A stretch of DNA of 6,190 bases from Acidobacteriota bacterium (GTDB taxonomy: Bacteria > Acidobacteriota > Terriglobia > Bryobacterales > Bryobacteraceae): contig JAMCRM010000296.1 of NCBI GenBank assembly GCA_023380575.1, positions 1 to 6,190 of the forward strand. Direction: 5' to 3'. Positions 1 through 5,476 of the stretch are shown here, in pieces (the stretch's first letter is position 1; each line of letters starts with the position of its first letter). The notes under the pieces are model-generated. The model worked only from the letters and a program-made list of their open reading frames with translations, did no database searches and was not told the origin of the DNA. Both the position numbers and the translations under genes were made by a program.

Positions 1-34
1 GTCCCTGGTCGTGCAAAAGGCCAAGCCCGAATGA
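1..34 (+). CDS. 3' end of an upstream gene (unidentified)
   Basis: The frame starting at base 2 reads SLVVQKAKPE and stops at TGA (32-34). That TGA overlaps the ATG of the next gene (31-33) as ATGA, the usual signature of translational coupling in a bacterial operon. Only ten residues are visible, too few to identify the protein. CHAD genes often sit beside polyphosphate genes such as ppk or ppx/gppA, so one of these is a reasonable guess, but this is inference from family habit and nothing in the ten residues proves it. The frame could also be chance, since it is so short; the ATGA junction is the main support. Confidence 0.45.
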   Translation, partial: SLVVQKAKPE

Positions 35-450
35 AACCCGATGCGAATATACGCAAATTCGCCCTCGACGAGGCGCGCGTGCTGCTGCGCCGCCTGGCCT
101 ACCAGGTGAATCGCGTGTTGAAGAACGGCGACCCCGATTGCATTCACGATCTGCGCGTGGCGGTGCGCCGTTTCGGCCAGTGCCTGCGGGTGTTCGCCCA
201 GTTCTTCCCGAAACCCAGAGAGAAAAAGATCCGCAGAAGGCTGGATAAACTGATGGACCTGGCGGCGGAGGTGCGCAACCGCGATGTCGCGCTGGCGCTG
301 CTGGCCGAAGCCGGCGTGCGTGCAGGTGGAGCTACGAGCCGGAAACTGGCCCAGGAGCGCGCCGAAGTTGAACGCCAGTTGCTGGCCTTGGCGGAGCGAT
401 GGCAGCGCCGCGATTTTTCCCGCCGCTGGCGCGTGCAGTTGGAACTCTAA
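31..450 (+). CDS. CHAD domain protein, N-terminal half (split CHAD)
   Basis: The 139-residue product is helical and very basic. It carries the first signature of a CHAD domain: H39-D-L-R42-V-A-V-R46-R47, followed about 40 residues later by V81-R-N-R-D-V-A-L. CHAD domains are alpha-helical, have two pseudo-symmetric helical bundles lined with conserved His, Arg and Lys, and are known to bind polyphosphate. A normal CHAD domain is about 250-300 residues, so this is only the first bundle. The ATG at 31 follows AAGG (17-20) and overlaps the upstream TGA. The TAA (448-450) shares its last A with the ATG of the next gene, which encodes the other bundle. Third-position GC stays high in this frame up to the stop (9 of the last 10 codons), so the end looks genuinely coding. 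It is either a true split gene or a recent frameshift. The cellular role is unknown. Confidence 0.82.
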   Translation: MKPDANIRKFALDEARVLLRRLAYQVNRVLKNGDPDCIHDLRVAVRRFGQCLRVFAQFFPKPREKKIRRRLDKLMDLAAEVRNRDVALALLAEAGVRAGGATSRKLAQERAEVERQLLALAERWQRRDFSRRWRVQLEL

Positions 451-905
451 TGCCGGGCGCACGCATCAGGTGGGACGAGAAGTCGCCTTCCCCGGACAAT
501 GCCAGCCGGCATCTGCCGGAACTGGCCCAGGCATGGTTCGAACAGGGCCGCGCGGCGGCGAAGGATGATGCTACCCCAAAAGCCCTGCACGCCTTCCGGC
601 TGCGCACCAAGCGCCTGCGCTACACGCTCGAAATGTTCAGGCCGCTGTATGGCCCGCGCCTGGACAAGTGCCTGGCCGGGATGCGCAAGGTGCAGCAGGC
701 CCTGGGCTCTATCAACGATTGCACCACCGCGCGAACCCTGCTGCTGGACCGGGCCGCCGGCCCGCAGCGGGCCAAGATCGAGCGGTTCCTGGACCAGCGC
801 ACGGCCGCATTGACGGCCGCTTTCCGCAAAACCTGGAGCGAAGTGGACACCCCGGGAGAAGACGCCCGCTGGAGAGGATACCTGGCGCGGAAGCGGGCGA
901 CTTAA
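450..905 (+). CDS. CHAD domain protein, C-terminal half (split CHAD)
   Basis: The 151-residue product carries the second CHAD signature: H47-A-F-R50-L-R-T-K54-R55-L-R-Y, then L85-G-S-I-N-D-C-T-T-A, the usual L-G-x-x-x-D element of the second bundle. The start chosen is ATG 450-452, which forms TAATG with the stop of the preceding gene. The same frame is open further left to an ATG at 399, but those extra 17 codons have low third-position GC and overlap the coding end of the first gene. No convincing ribosome binding site precedes 450, so translation probably depends on ribosomes finishing the upstream gene. Residues 1-25 are a polar, proline- and serine-containing linker, matching the connector between bundles in one-chain CHAD proteins. 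The two products may associate to rebuild one polyphosphate-binding domain. That is inference; a frameshifted single gene is the alternative. Confidence 0.8.
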   Translation: MPGARIRWDEKSPSPDNASRHLPELAQAWFEQGRAAAKDDATPKALHAFRLRTKRLRYTLEMFRPLYGPRLDKCLAGMRKVQQALGSINDCTTARTLLLDRAAGPQRAKIERFLDQRTAALTAAFRKTWSEVDTPGEDARWRGYLARKRAT

Positions 906-934
906 GCCGCGGGGCAGAACGGCGTCCTGCGTGG

Positions 935-947
935 CGGTTGCTAACCG
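935..947. repeat. small inverted repeat after the CHAD genes
   Basis: CGGTT (935-939) and AACCG (943-947) can pair around a GCT loop, 30 bases after the CHAD stop codon. No T-run follows, so it is a poor intrinsic terminator. It could be a weak RNA hairpin or chance. Confidence 0.2.
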
Positions 948-966
948 GCGCGCGACCTGGATTCCT

Positions 967-994
967 TTGAGGTAGCCGGACCATAAGATACTAT
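967..994 (+). promoter_or_regulatory. putative sigma-70 promoter for the OmpA-like gene
   Basis: TTGAGG (967-972) and TACTAT (989-994) are separated by 16 bases and resemble -35 and -10 boxes. They lie in the only AT-rich patch (about 983-1021) of the 165-base gap between the CHAD and OmpA-like genes. A transcript starting near 1001 would have a leader of about 70 bases. This is assigned from consensus resemblance alone. Confidence 0.35.
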
Positions 995-1059
995 TGCCCG
1001 AAATACTTTATTGTGATAAGTCTGAAAGGCGTGCGCCGCAACAGGCTGGCCGCGCATTC

Positions 1060-1064
1060 GGAGG
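1060..1064 (+). promoter_or_regulatory. ribosome binding site of the OmpA-like gene
   Basis: GGAGG lies six bases before the ATG at 1071. It is the strongest Shine-Dalgarno sequence in the window and fixes the start of the OmpA-like gene. Confidence 0.75.
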
Positions 1065-1070
1065 CAACCA

Positions 1071-2147
1071 ATGTCAACGCGATGCTGTGCATCCCTTTCA
1101 TCCGCTTTGATTCTCGCCGGGTGGCTGCAGGTCGGGGCGATAGGAGCGCCCCCTGAACCCCCAGCGCCACTGCAGGAGGCCGGCGCCGCCGCGCAGCCCG
1201 AGATGACAACGCTGAAGTCCACCTTCATCCCCGGCGAAAAGACGTTGTTTTTCGATGACTTCACCGATATGACCGCGGACGACGCTCCGCCGCACTTCAA
1301 GGTCCGCGGGGCTGCGCCCGAGTTAAGGGCGGCGGGCAATGTCCGGCAACTCACGGTCACCCAGCGAGGATCGATTTTCCCGAACCTCACCAACCTGCCC
1401 AAGAACTTCACCATTGAAGCCGAAATCAAGGCGGACGCGACGGGGCGCGCAATTAGCACCCTGATGCTAAGTTCCAAGAACAAACAGATTCTGCACGTGA
1501 GTACGACGGCTTCGCCGAAACAAGTGGACCTGGTGGTGTCGCTGAGGTCGCCGTATGAGGAGTTGGGGCGGAAACGAGCGGCCCTGAACTGGGACGAGCC
1601 GGTGAAGCTTGCCGTCTGGGTACAGAACGGGCGGCTGCGGGTCTTCACCAACGGCGAAAAGCAACTCGACTTCAACCAGGTGAATATGCCTCCCATCGAC
1701 AGCGTCGAGATAGCGCACGATTTCTATGGGGCCAAGCAGGCGATCGGCTATCGTATGGTGCGGTTTGCGGAATCAACGCCGGATTTCAGCCAGGTAATCA
1801 GTTCTTCGGGCCGCTTCGTCACCCATGGGATCCTGTTCGACACCGACAGCGACCGCCTGAAGCCGGAATCGGCGCCGGTCGTCCAGACCATCGCGCGCGG
1901 TCTGGAAACCAACCCGAACCTCCGGCTGCTGATCGAAGGCCACACGGATTCGGTGGGGAACGCGGAGCACAATATGGAGCTCTCGAAGCGCCGCGCGGAA
2001 GCCGTCAAGAACGTGCTGGTGTCGCAATTCAAGGTGGACGCCGCCCGGCTCGCCACGGCCGGCCTGGGTGCCACTAAGCCTATCGATTCAAATGACACCC
2101 CGCAGGGGCGTTCCCAGAACCGGCGCGTGGAACTCGTGAAGCAGTAA
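1071..2147 (+). CDS. exported OmpA-family protein with beta-sandwich-like middle region
   Basis: The 358-residue protein begins with a signal peptide: a hydrophobic core at about residues 11-23 and probable cleavage near residues 23-26. A short Pro/Ala-rich stretch follows (27-45). Residues about 55-235 are beta-rich, with the features FFDDF (60-64), a G-x-x-F-P segment (100-104), LPKNFTIEAEI (109-119) and a lectin-like VWVQNGRLRVFTNGEKQLDF (182-201), suggesting a concanavalin/LamG-like sandwich. Residues about 248-358 form an OmpA C-terminal domain: ILFDTDSDRL (254-263), IEGHTDSVG (288-296), N301-x-x-L304-S305-x-x-R308-A309-x-x-V312, and GRSQNRRVEL (346-355). D293 and R308 match the aspartate and arginine that bind diaminopimelate of peptidoglycan in the family, so this end should tether to the cell wall from the periplasmic side. 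No lipobox and no outer-membrane barrel are seen. It has its own promoter and ribosome site and appears monocistronic. The ligand of the middle region is unknown. Confidence 0.88.
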   Translation: MSTRCCASLSSALILAGWLQVGAIGAPPEPPAPLQEAGAAAQPEMTTLKSTFIPGEKTLFFDDFTDMTADDAPPHFKVRGAAPELRAAGNVRQLTVTQRGSIFPNLTNLPKNFTIEAEIKADATGRAISTLMLSSKNKQILHVSTTASPKQVDLVVSLRSPYEELGRKRAALNWDEPVKLAVWVQNGRLRVFTNGEKQLDFNQVNMPPIDSVEIAHDFYGAKQAIGYRMVRFAESTPDFSQVISSSGRFVTHGILFDTDSDRLKPESAPVVQTIARGLETNPNLRLLIEGHTDSVGNAEHNMELSKRRAEAVKNVLVSQFKVDAARLATAGLGATKPIDSNDTPQGRSQNRRVELVKQ

Positions 2148-2160
2148 GGCCGGGCCTTTT
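2146..2160 (+). terminator. possible short terminator overlapping the OmpA-like stop codon
   Basis: AAGGC (2146-2150), loop CGG and GCCTT (2154-2158) form a 5-bp hairpin that runs into four T bases (2157-2160). The stem is short and begins inside the TAA stop codon, so termination would be weak at best. Confidence 0.3.
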
Positions 2161-2213
2161 GTGCCGGGCTGTATTAACGCCGCCCCTGGCCCCTGTCGTG
2201 CTCGTGGGAGCCT

Positions 2214-2217
2214 GAGG
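2214..2217 (+). promoter_or_regulatory. ribosome binding site of the HdeD-family gene
   Basis: GAGG lies six bases before ATG 2224. It decides the start in favour of 2224 over an in-frame GTG at 2161, whose extra 21 residues are hydrophilic, unlike the family and without a ribosome site. Confidence 0.6.
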
Positions 2218-2223
2218 TGTTAT

Positions 2224-2793
2224 ATGGAACCATTATTCGCCCGCAACTGGTGGGTGGTGTTGCTGCGCGGGATCGTGGCGATCCTGTTCGGCATCATCGC
2301 GTTCATTTTCCCCGGCATCACCATAGCCGCGCTCGCTCTGGTGTTCGGCGCGTATGCGTTTCTCGACGGTATTTTCAACATTGCTTCGGCCGTCAGAGGG
2401 ATCGCCCGGCATCAACGGTGGGGGGCACTTCTTATCGAGGGGATTATCGGCATCGCCGCCGGAGTGTTCACGGCGCTTTGGCCGGGCATCACCGTGCTGG
2501 CGCTCGTGCTGGCCATCGGGGCATGGGCGTTCGTCACCGGGATCCTGGAAATCGCGGCGGCCGTTCGCCTGCGTAAGCACATAGAGGGCGAGTGGCTGCT
2601 GGTCCTGGGCGGCGTCGCTTCCGTGATTTTCGGCGCGCTTCTGTTCCTGTCTCCGGTAGCCGGCGCTATCGCCGTTACCTGGTGGATTGGCGCTTATGCG
2701 CTGGTGTTCGGCGGCCTGATGGTGGCGCTTTCCTTCCGCCTGCGGCAGTGGACGCACTCCCAGCCGCCGCATCAATTACGCTACGCCGCGTAA
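2224..2793 (+). CDS. HdeD-family (DUF308) six-helix membrane protein
   Basis: The product is 189 residues, close to the roughly 190 of E. coli HdeD. It has six hydrophobic segments at about 9-29, 33-57, 67-86, 90-113, 124-144 and 151-172, with a basic C-terminal tail. The sequence is three copies of a two-helix unit. Each copy has a Gly-rich first helix ending near W/F-P-G or S-P, then a second helix with G-A-(Y/W)-A: compare IFPGITIAALALVFGAYAF, LWPGITVLALVLAIGAWAF and LSPVAGAIAVTWWIGAYAL. This internal repetition is typical of DUF308. HdeD is linked to acid resistance in enterobacteria, but in other phyla the family has no established function, so no stress role is claimed here. No clear promoter lies in the 76-base gap before it, so it may be partly co-transcribed with the OmpA-like gene. 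It converges with aroK across 3 bases. Confidence 0.85.
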   Translation: MEPLFARNWWVVLLRGIVAILFGIIAFIFPGITIAALALVFGAYAFLDGIFNIASAVRGIARHQRWGALLIEGIIGIAAGVFTALWPGITVLALVLAIGAWAFVTGILEIAAAVRLRKHIEGEWLLVLGGVASVIFGALLFLSPVAGAIAVTWWIGAYALVFGGLMVALSFRLRQWTHSQPPHQLRYAA

Positions 2794-2796
2794 TTC

Positions 2797-3327
2797 TTAT
2801 TGAAATACCGGCAGCGCCAGGATCTCCCCCGCGGCGCGCTCCGCGTCGTCATCTTCGATCACGATCCTGACGTCGGCGCGGCTGTAAAAGGGCCGGCGCT
2901 TTTCATAGAGCGCCGCAAACTTGGCGGGGTCGCGGGCCAGCGGACGGTGGGCGAAGCGCTCCACGCGCTGCCGGGCCAGTTCCAGTGGGCAATCCAGCCA
3001 GACACTGATGCCGTTGTTCTCGAGCAACTGGTAATTGGCCTCCTCGACGAACGCGCCGCCTCCCAGGGCCATCACGGTGGGGATTCCGCACTCGATGGCG
3101 CACACCCGCGCGCGGATGGCTTCCGTTTCGAGGCGCCGGAAGGCGGCCTCTCCGCGCGTCTCGAAGATGCTCGAAATAGACGTGCCCTCACGCTGTTCGA
3201 TATCGTCGTCCACATCCACGAACTGCCAGCCGAGGCGCTCCGCCACCAACCGCCCGATGGTGGTCTTCCCGGAGCCCATGAAGCCCACCAGGTAAATGCC
3301 CGGGGTGCGCTTCAGTCTGATGTCCAT
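2797..3327 (-). CDS. aroK: shikimate kinase
   Basis: This 176-residue cytoplasmic enzyme phosphorylates the 3-hydroxyl of shikimate with ATP, the fifth step of the chorismate pathway to aromatic amino acids. The length is normal. Seen in order: Walker A GFMGSGKTT (15-23); FVDVDDDIE (36-44) with the substrate/metal aspartates D38 and D40; FRRLE (63-67) with the shikimate-binding arginine R64; ALGGGA (87-92), the Gly-rich shikimate-binding loop; the lid RPLARD (128-133) with R128; and R144-x-P146-x-Y148 near the C-terminus. All key residues are present, so it should be active. The start at 3327 is ten residues before the first core beta-strand. The frame is open farther upstream, but that part lies antiparallel to no known domain and is the out-of-phase reading of the dehydrogenase gene. 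The start overlaps the end of the dehydrogenase gene by 16 bases, implying one transcript and coupled translation. Confidence 0.95.
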   Translation of the reverse strand: MDIRLKRTPGIYLVGFMGSGKTTIGRLVAERLGWQFVDVDDDIEQREGTSISSIFETRGEAAFRRLETEAIRARVCAIECGIPTVMALGGGAFVEEANYQLLENNGISVWLDCPLELARQRVERFAHRPLARDPAKFAALYEKRRPFYSRADVRIVIEDDDAERAAGEILALPVFQ

Positions 3328-4097
3328 GGGGTCCCGTTGATGGCGGCCATGCGGTTGTCCACGAAAGATGGCAGCAGGCGTTCCAGCGCAATCAGCAGCC
3401 ACCCCACCGCGGGTGTGACCACGGTGCGGGCATCGCGCTCCAGGCCGCGCACGATGTCCCGCGCGCACTTCTCGGGCGTGATGGCGCGAGCCTTGGCGGC
3501 CACAATGCGCTCCGGGGCTTTGTCGCCCAGGGCGTGCTCGTGAAACCCGGTCTTCACGTATCCGGGGCATACCGCCATGGTGTGTATACCGGCCGACTTC
3601 AATTCCATGCGCAGCCCGTCGGTGAGCGCGCAGATAGCGTACTTGGAGGCGCTGTAGACCGTCAGCCAGGGCAGGGGGATACGTCCCCCGATGGAACTCA
3701 CGTTAACGATGACGCCCGCGCGCTGCTTTTTCATTCCCGGCAACGCCAGTTGAATCATCTCCAGGGGCGCGAAAAAGTTCAGCGCGAAGAGCCGCTCCAC
3801 TTCGCCCATGGGGACTTCGGCGGTGGGGCGGTAAAGGCCACACCCCGCGTTGTTGACCAGCACGTCGATGCGCCCGTAGCGGTCCAGGGTGCGCTCCACC
3901 ACGCGCCGCCGCACGGTGGGATCGGTGATATCCCCGGCGGTGACGAGAGCCTTCCCGGCGCCCACCGCCTGCAATCGGTCTTCGGAACGCGCGGTGAGCG
4001 AGAGCCAGGCGCCGCGTTCTTGAAACGCGGCGGCACAGGCGGCCCCGATTCCCCCGGAAGCCCCGGTGATGAGTACTACTTTTCCTTCCAGGCGCAT
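3312..4097 (-). CDS. short-chain dehydrogenase/reductase (SDR)
   Basis: The 261-residue protein is a classical SDR, an NAD(P)-dependent oxidoreductase of unknown substrate. Seen: the Rossmann motif TGASGGIG (11-18); A36-R37 after the second strand, where a basic residue suggests NADP(H) preference; GD (55-56) before helix C; NNAG (82-85); N107; S135, Y148 and K152, the catalytic Ser-Tyr-Lys with the usual spacing; and CPGYVKTGF (177-185). The catalytic tetrad is complete. The C-terminal segment GWLLIALERLLPSFVDNRMA (232-251) is hydrophobic and amphipathic, as in the DltE/COG0300-type SDRs, and may associate with membrane. ATG 4097 gives the standard MRLEGKVVLITG start; a GGTGA sequence lies about seven bases upstream. 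It is the first gene of an operon with aroK, though no shikimate-pathway role follows from that; it does not look like AroE. Confidence 0.92.
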   Translation of the reverse strand: MRLEGKVVLITGASGGIGAACAAAFQERGAWLSLTARSEDRLQAVGAGKALVTAGDITDPTVRRRVVERTLDRYGRIDVLVNNAGCGLYRPTAEVPMGEVERLFALNFFAPLEMIQLALPGMKKQRAGVIVNVSSIGGRIPLPWLTVYSASKYAICALTDGLRMELKSAGIHTMAVCPGYVKTGFHEHALGDKAPERIVAAKARAITPEKCARDIVRGLERDARTVVTPAVGWLLIALERLLPSFVDNRMAAINGTPWTSD

Positions 4098-4132
4098 GGC
4101 AGATCACCAGCTTGAAACGCCATAATGGTATC
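4098..4132. promoter_or_regulatory. 35-base divergent intergenic region with promoter-like core
   Basis: This gap must hold or border the starts of both the SDR-aroK operon (minus) and the Lon-domain/HAD pair (plus). CATAAT (4121-4126) is -10-like on the plus strand, and the complementary strand reads CATTAT two bases over (4128-4123). The plus-strand box lies 6 bases before the ATG at 4133, which would put the transcript start at or near the start codon. No good -35 box is visible on either strand. Confidence 0.3.
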
Positions 4133-4762
4133 ATGCCGGGCCGGTTGCTTCCTCTGTTTCCCTTGCAGGTCGTGGTTTTTCCCCGCACGCGGCTTCCTCT
4201 CCACATTTTCGAAGACCGCTATAAGACCATGGTGGGCAATGCCATCCGCGAGGAGACCGAGTTCGGCGTGGTGCTGGCCAAAGAGGGCGGTATCGTCAAT
4301 GCGGGATGCACGGTAAAGGTGGAGCGCGTGCTCAAGACTTACCAGGACGGCCGCATGGACATCCTCACCTCCGGGCGGCGCCGCTTTGAAATCCTGGTGC
4401 TCAACGAAGACGAGGATTACCTGCAAGGCGAGGTGGAGTACTTCGACGACGAGGACCCCGCGCCGGCCTCCGCCGAACTGCAGCAGAAGACGCTCACCCA
4501 ATACCAGGAACTGGTGGAACTGGGCGCCGTGCGTCCGGAAAGCGCTCCGGACCTGGACGACCCGCAACTCAGCTTTCAACTGGCGCAATCCGTGAGCGAC
4601 CTGGATTTCCTCAGCCTGCTTCTGCGCAACCGCTCGGAAGCCGCGCGGCTGAAAGAGCTGAACGATTATTTCTCGCGCTATGTTCCGCGCCAGAAACAGG
4701 CGCTGCGGATGAAAGCGCTGGCCCCGCTGAACGGCTTCGGGCACAAGCCCGAAGGCCTGTAG
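4133..4762 (+). CDS. stand-alone Lon substrate-binding (LON/PUA-like) domain protein
   Basis: The 209-residue protein matches the N-terminal domain of Lon protease without the ATPase or peptidase parts. The signature is at the start: LLPLFPLQVVVFP (5-17), LPLHIFEDRYKTMV (21-34), FGVVLAK (44-50), GCTVKVERV (58-66), DGRMDILTSGRRRFEI (72-87), then Y96-L-Q-G-E-V-E-Y103. The C-terminal half is helical and acidic-to-mixed, ending in a basic KPEGL tail. Such free LON-domain proteins are widespread; they are thought to bind protein or peptide, but their role is not settled. ATG 4133 is preferred because the core strand begins four residues later, as in the family. A TTG at 4112 would add seven residues and has no ribosome site, and neither start has a clear one. 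The HAD gene follows after 2 bases, so the two are almost certainly co-transcribed. Confidence 0.9.
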   Translation: MPGRLLPLFPLQVVVFPRTRLPLHIFEDRYKTMVGNAIREETEFGVVLAKEGGIVNAGCTVKVERVLKTYQDGRMDILTSGRRRFEILVLNEDEDYLQGEVEYFDDEDPAPASAELQQKTLTQYQELVELGAVRPESAPDLDDPQLSFQLAQSVSDLDFLSLLLRNRSEAARLKELNDYFSRYVPRQKQALRMKALAPLNGFGHKPEGL

Positions 4763-4764
4763 CC

Positions 4765-5448
4765 GTGCGGCAGCACCTCATCATCGACGCCGACGATACG
4801 CTCTGGGAGAACAACATCTATTTCGAGCGCGCCTTCGAAGAGTTTGTCGCCTACCTGGACCACTCCAGGCTGTCGCAGGACGAGGTGCGGCAGGTGCTCG
4901 ATGAGATTGAACTGGTCAATATGAAGGTGCACGGCTATGGGTCGCTGAACTTCGGCCGCAACCTGCGGCAGTGCTACCAGCGCCTGGCCGAGCGGGAAGT
5001 CCGGGAAGACGACCTGCGCACGGTCATGTCCTTCGCCGAACGCATCCTGGAGGCGCCCCTGGAGGTGATTGAGGGCGTTCCGGAAACCCTGGAATACCTG
5101 GCCACGCGGCATGACCTTACGCTTTTCACCAAGGGTCATCCCGACGAGCAGAAACTCAAGATCGACAGTTCCGGGCTGGGGGTCTATTTCGGGCACACCG
5201 CCATTGTCAAGGAGAAAGACGCCGCGGCTTACTGCCGTCTCACACGATCGCGGAGCATGGACCCGCGGCGCGCCTGGATGATCGGAAACAGCCCGCGGTC
5301 GGATATCAACCCGGCGCTCGAAGCCGGGCTGAACGCCGTGTACGTACCCCATCCCCGCACCTGGGTCCTGGAGAGGCAGGAGATCCGGCCCGGCAACGGG
5401 AGACTGCTCACGGTGGAACGCTTCGGCGACCTACGCCGGCATTTTTGA
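4765..5448 (+). CDS. HAD-family hydrolase (YjjG/phosphoglycolate phosphatase-like)
   Basis: The 227-residue protein is a haloacid dehalogenase superfamily phosphatase. Motif I is DADDTLW (8-14), with D8 as the predicted nucleophile and D10 as the acid/base. A helical C1-type cap spans about residues 16-105. Motif II is LFTKG (120-124) with T122. Motif III is the lysine in VKEKD (148-152). Motif IV is GNSPRSD (174-180), keeping D180 but with Asn at the first acidic position, a variant common in COG1011-type members. All catalytic residues are present, so an Mg-dependent phosphatase is expected; the substrate cannot be told. The start is GTG 4765, two bases after the TAG of the LON-domain gene, with GAAGG (4751-4755) upstream. 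It is cytoplasmic, with no signal peptide. The gene converges with the truncated permease gene; 28 bases separate their stops and no terminator is seen there. Confidence 0.9.
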   Translation: MRQHLIIDADDTLWENNIYFERAFEEFVAYLDHSRLSQDEVRQVLDEIELVNMKVHGYGSLNFGRNLRQCYQRLAEREVREDDLRTVMSFAERILEAPLEVIEGVPETLEYLATRHDLTLFTKGHPDEQKLKIDSSGLGVYFGHTAIVKEKDAAAYCRLTRSRSMDPRRAWMIGNSPRSDINPALEAGLNAVYVPHPRTWVLERQEIRPGNGRLLTVERFGDLRRHF

Positions 5449-5476
5449 CGCGGACAGCGCTCGTAACAACGCCCGC

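Noticed and set aside
411..424. Programmed -1 frameshift site (T-run) fusing the two CHAD frames
   Set aside because: The frames would allow a -1 shift, but the T-run with the following C bases does not fit X-XXY-YYZ, and codon bias favours the first frame continuing to 447.
399..449. Earlier ATG at 399 for the second CHAD gene
   Set aside because: The extra 17 codons have low third-position GC and overlap the well-coded end of the first CHAD gene; ATG 450 in TAATG is a better start.
941..1696. Minus-strand open frame (251 codons) opposite the OmpA-like gene
   Set aside because: Low-complexity Ser/Arg/Cys-rich shadow without a domain; the plus strand has a strong ribosome site, signal peptide and OmpA motifs.
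2172..2177. TATTAA as a -10 box for the HdeD-family gene
   Set aside because: No -35-like sequence at a suitable distance, so support is too thin to list.
2161..2223. In-frame GTG start at 2161 for the HdeD-family gene
   Set aside because: The added 21 residues are unlike the family, and a GAGG ribosome site lies six bases before ATG 2224.
2800..3543. Long plus-strand open frame (247 codons) opposite aroK
   Set aside because: It mirrors the aroK frame and the SDR end in GC-rich DNA, shows no recognisable domain, and both minus-strand genes have complete catalytic motifs.
3328..3570. Upstream extension of the aroK frame to 3570
   Set aside because: The 81 extra residues are Arg/His/Gly-rich and correspond to an out-of-phase reading of the SDR gene; shikimate kinases begin just before the Walker A strand.
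4076..4744. Minus-strand open frame (222 codons) opposite the LON-domain gene
   Set aside because: Antisense shadow; the plus strand encodes a clear LON domain.
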